A stretch of DNA of 64,000 nucleotides from positions 77,567,622-77,631,621 of the forward strand of contig NC_132925.1 in NCBI RefSeq assembly GCF_047675955.1, given 5' to 3'. The stretch is from Chlorocebus sabaeus. Its lineage: Eukaryota; Chordata; Mammalia; Primates; Cercopithecidae. Position numbers and translations under genes: made by a program. A model generated the notes under the pieces. That model saw only the letters and a program-made list of their open reading frames with translations, had not been told where the DNA came from and did not search any database. Below, in pieces: positions 61,011 to 64,000 of this stretch (its first letter is position 1; each line of letters begins with the position of its first letter).

Positions 61011-62308
61011 TTGTTATAAAAGGGCAGTGTGATTCTATGCCCATCCTGATCAGTGCATTCTGCCTCCACCTTTTATCATAATTAATCATTTGAATTCAAA
61101 ACATTCCTGTCCCAGCCACTTATTAGTTGAGAAAAATATTTGAAAAACTATTTATACCACCATTCATTCCATTATACCCTAATAGGCAGGTACTGTGCAT
61201 TACTAGATAAAAGAATTGAAAAGAAATGAATCTTGTATTCCACTTTCAAGGATCCCGGGTGCTATATGCAGACAATATTATATTTTAATAATTAATTGTT
61301 CATCAAAGAAAAAGATGAGGAACAGGGATGCTAAATTCAAAGTTATTCAAATTGCAAAAATGAATAATGTATGACTTTTATATTAAATACACACTGTATT
61401 AAGTAGTCTACATTTTACCCAACCCTTTCTTTCATTTTTAAGTATTTTGAATGACAATATGAATAATCAGTTAGGGGAGGTTTATTTGGAAAAAGAAATA
61501 ACCTTATTCGAATGCAAAAGGTTTATAGCTGAAGATGATTAAATTTTTCTTATCAATTAGAAAATTCTGTATGAGGGCTTTAAAGTCATGGTCAACCATT
61601 AAGCCCAGTGCGGCCCAGTTATCCTTGCAGTTTCCTTTCAACGTTAAATTATATCTGGCTGATTCTGTTCAATTTCTTATTTCTGATAGCAGTGCCAGGA
61701 GGCAATTTTTAATTAAAGATAATTCGAAAGATTCAAACATGTATAATTGGATTAAAAATGTGATCATTAAAACATTAGATGATAATCAGCTGATTGATTG
61801 CATTTCTTGGTGTGTTAATAGCCTAATAGTTTCAATGCTTTGGTTATATAGGAAAAAAAGAAAGCTCTTTATAAAATATGATGAACAATCAATGTATAGA
61901 AGAGACCTGTGCAGTCATCGGGAACTGTGGAAGTGCACTGAACACCCACTCGCACACACCCCAATAAACAATGTATTACACTGGAAGATTGGAAGATATT
62001 TGGACAGGATGTGGTAGTTTCTAGGGGAAGAAAACCTGAAGCATTCCCTAAACAAAGGACCAATTAATTTTAGGAAAGTGTATGAAAGCCCAAGCTTCTG
62101 TTTTTAGCCCAATGATTATTTGGTTTCTTCAGGGTTCCCACAACATTTTTTTTTTTTTTTAGAGGAAAAGCAATTAACTTTTCCTTAAATGCCTAAGATC
62201 ACTGGGGCAGTGCTAGCCGCTGCTTGGTGTTATGTAGGGAGGGGAGGAAGGAGTCGATAGTGGAAAGAACTGGGCATTAAGTCATTAGAAATGAAAGATG
62301 ATTTATGA

Positions 62309-62461
62309 CAGTGCCACTCAAACTTCAATGTGCATGCAGATCATCTGGGAAGCTTGTTAAAATGCAGATTCTGATCCAGTAGATCTGGGGTGAGAGCTGA
62401 GATTCTGTATTTTTAATAAAACAGATGCTGCTGGTCTCAGGACCACACCTGACTAGCCACT
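62309..62461 (-). mobile_element. MER20-like hAT relic
   Basis: 'cagtgccactcaaacttcaa', 'gattctgatccagtagatct' and 'gctggtctcaggaccacacc' follow MER20. Confidence 0.75.
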
Positions 62462-62474
62462 TTCTACAAGGACT

Positions 62475-62735
62475 GTATCAAAGAGTTCCTACATCCTGTG
62501 CAGCCTTGTTCACTTCTACTTTCTGATTTTTAGGTATAGCCACACTGGCCTCCTTGCCGTCCCACGAGCGCACTGCCCCAGGGCCTTTGCATGGGCTTTT
62601 CACTCTGTCCAGGACATTTCTTCATTACTCCATTCATGGCTGGTTTTGGACCAAATATTCTGCAGCTGTTAGCAACTTCGTCATATTTGAATCACCATTT
62701 CTAAATGAGGTCTACCCTGACCACTGTTTTGCAGA
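62475..62735 (+). repeat. L2 LINE 3' end fragment
   Basis: 'ccccagggcctttgcatggg' and 'atgaggtctaccctgaccac' follow L2. Confidence 0.75.
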
Positions 62736-63239
62736 TAGCAATTTCAAGGGCAGGATCACTGAGAAGGAAACATTTGATTGAAAGCCTGAAGGCAGTGAGG
62801 AAGTGAGCGACGTGGCTACATGGGGAGAAGAACACTCCGGGAAGGGAGAAAAGTCAGTGCAGAGGGACTCTGCCTGGTTTATAGAGAAATGGTTGGAGTG
62901 AAGTAAGCAGGAGGGAAAACAGAAGGAAAAGATCAACAGTCCAAAACTTCCCAGGTTTGAGGGGGAAACAATCAGCTGTTGGTAAGTACAATTGATAATT
63001 ACACTCAGAATTGAGGTGACACAACTGAGTAAAACACTAGACATGGAATCAGCAGCTCTGGGTTAAGTCTAGACCGGCCATGAATGTAGTGTGTTACCTG
63101 GGAGGAGTCTTAGGTGTGACAGGAGCGTCTGCCAAACACAGGAATGAGAAACGGCAAGTTAGGAGGAAATAAAGAGGCTGAGGGTGAGAATCCAGAAGGC
63201 AGCAGGGAGGTGAGAAGGTATTAGATTAGAAGAAAGACG

Positions 63240-63531
63240 ACCGGGCGCAGTGGCTCATGCCTGTATTCCCAGTACTTTGGGGGAGACCCAGGTGGGTGGG
63301 TCACCTGAGGTCAGGAGTTTGAGACCACCCTGGCCAACATGGCAAACTCCATCTAAAGATACAAAAGTTAGCCAAGGTATGGTGGCGTGCTCCTGTAGTC
63401 CCAGCTAGTCGGGAGGCTGGGGCAGGAAAATCGCTTGAACTGGGAAGGCGGAGGTTGCAGTGAGCCAAGATCGCACCATTGCACTCCAGCTTGGGCGACA
63501 GAGTGAGACTCTGCCTCCAAAAAAAAAAAAG
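63240..63531 (+). repeat. Alu (AluS-like)
   Basis: 'gaccgggcgcagtggctcat' start, both arms, A12 tail. Confidence 0.95.
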
Positions 63532-64000
63532 ATGATAGCAGAGGCCTCCCTAGGGGGAGCCCAGAGGGGTTAATTTTATGATCCAAATACAAGCAAAAAT
63601 ACTTGCTCTCTATAGTGGGGTGTTGATGATCAAAGCATGTCATCGTTCTGTCATCAATAAGGAGGATGAAATGGGAATGACAGCGTGGGAATGGGGCTGT
63701 CCTGTCTGCAAAGTAGGGCCATCTGCAAGGCTTCACAGTAAATGATTTTAAGGAACAGGCATAAGACTGAAATTATGATTGGGTGATGGGGAAACCAAGG
63801 TATCAAAGACACTAGTTTTTCATCTTATACATGAGAGGAAAACAAGGTTTACAAGGAAAGAGGCTGGACCACAGTCGCACCATGTGTGACGTGGGAAGGG
63901 TATCTGGATCTCCCCACGCCCAGCTTTCTACCACCCTCATTCTGGATCCCTGGGCTCTGGGGTCCTCATCTGCAGGATCAGGTGAGGAAATCTCACTGAA

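Larger units (their letters stand above)
55800..64000 (-). other. PTPRG: PTPRG intron upstream of exon A (partial)
   Basis: At least 8.2 kb of phase-1 intron. The preceding carbonic-anhydrase exon, expected to end with a His-Glu-type junction, was looked for and not found. It contains MIRs, a MER1-like relic, MER20, an L2 end, a diverged Alu (60428-60741) and a younger Alu (63240-63531). 57610-59030, 61020-62300 and 62740-63230 are largely unique; 61500-62010 is an AT-rich island. Confidence 0.9.

Noticed and set aside
61535..62017. A 160-codon plus-strand frame
   Set aside because: No similarity I recognise, AT-rich composition, and no promoter or splice context; treated as a possible non-coding element.
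55800..64000. Preceding carbonic-anhydrase exon of PTPRG
   Set aside because: No minus-strand segment with the expected peptide and splice sites was found.

Overview
The window is primate nuclear DNA, most likely from an Old World monkey (macaque/baboon/vervet group). About 15 Alu elements sit among MIR, L2, L1, DNA-transposon and LTR relics. One nearly intact AluY at 6841-7130 carries base changes I recognise from the cercopithecid AluYR subfamilies. The species call is inference. The presence of a higher primate is not in doubt.

The only gene I can support is PTPRG, receptor-type protein tyrosine phosphatase gamma, on the minus strand, so transcription runs from high to low coordinates. 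Six consecutive internal exons are present, probably exons 7-12 in human numbering (from memory). Exon A (55642-55799) and exon B (44762-44954) encode the C-terminal part of the carbonic-anhydrase-like ectodomain. Exon C (22869-23053) and exon D (19646-19754) together encode the fibronectin type III domain. Exon E (13583-13632, 50 nt) and exon F (11226-12003, 778 nt) encode the long Ser/Thr/Pro-rich and acidic extracellular stalk. All splice sites are GT-AG, the frame is open throughout, and intron phases alternate 1-0-1-0-1-0-1, so the gene looks functional. The start codon, signal peptide, N-terminal carbonic-anhydrase exons, transmembrane segment and both phosphatase domains lie outside the window. 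I looked for the flanking exons in 55800-64000 and 1-11225 and did not find them.

Everything else, about 97.7% of the window, is intron. From low to high coordinate: 1-11225 (intron after F) holds MIRs, an antisense L1 3' end split by a Tigger-like element, MER5A, an AluYR, another Alu, a MER1 copy and an L2. 12004-22868 holds MIR, MER1 and L1 pieces and the Alus that flank exon D. 23054-44761 holds a 29-bp minisatellite beside exon C, a GC-rich unique block with a CTCF-like site, Tigger, MER1 and L2 relics, a TCCA-rich repeat, a run of three L1 3' ends and a class I ERV-like LTR. 44955-55641 holds two adjacent Alus and an MST/THE1-type LTR inside a MIR. 55800-64000 holds MIRs, a MER1-like relic, MER20, L2, two Alus and an AT-rich unique island.

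I found no tRNA, rRNA, CRISPR, prokaryotic or viral coding system, and no previously undescribed system. The most useful observations are the phase-1/phase-1 module architecture of the exon pairs, three 13/14 CTCF-like motifs (one 63 bp downstream of the 50-nt exon), the same-orientation Alu pair around exon D, the minisatellite 170 bp from the exon C acceptor, and several cleanly nested transposon insertions.
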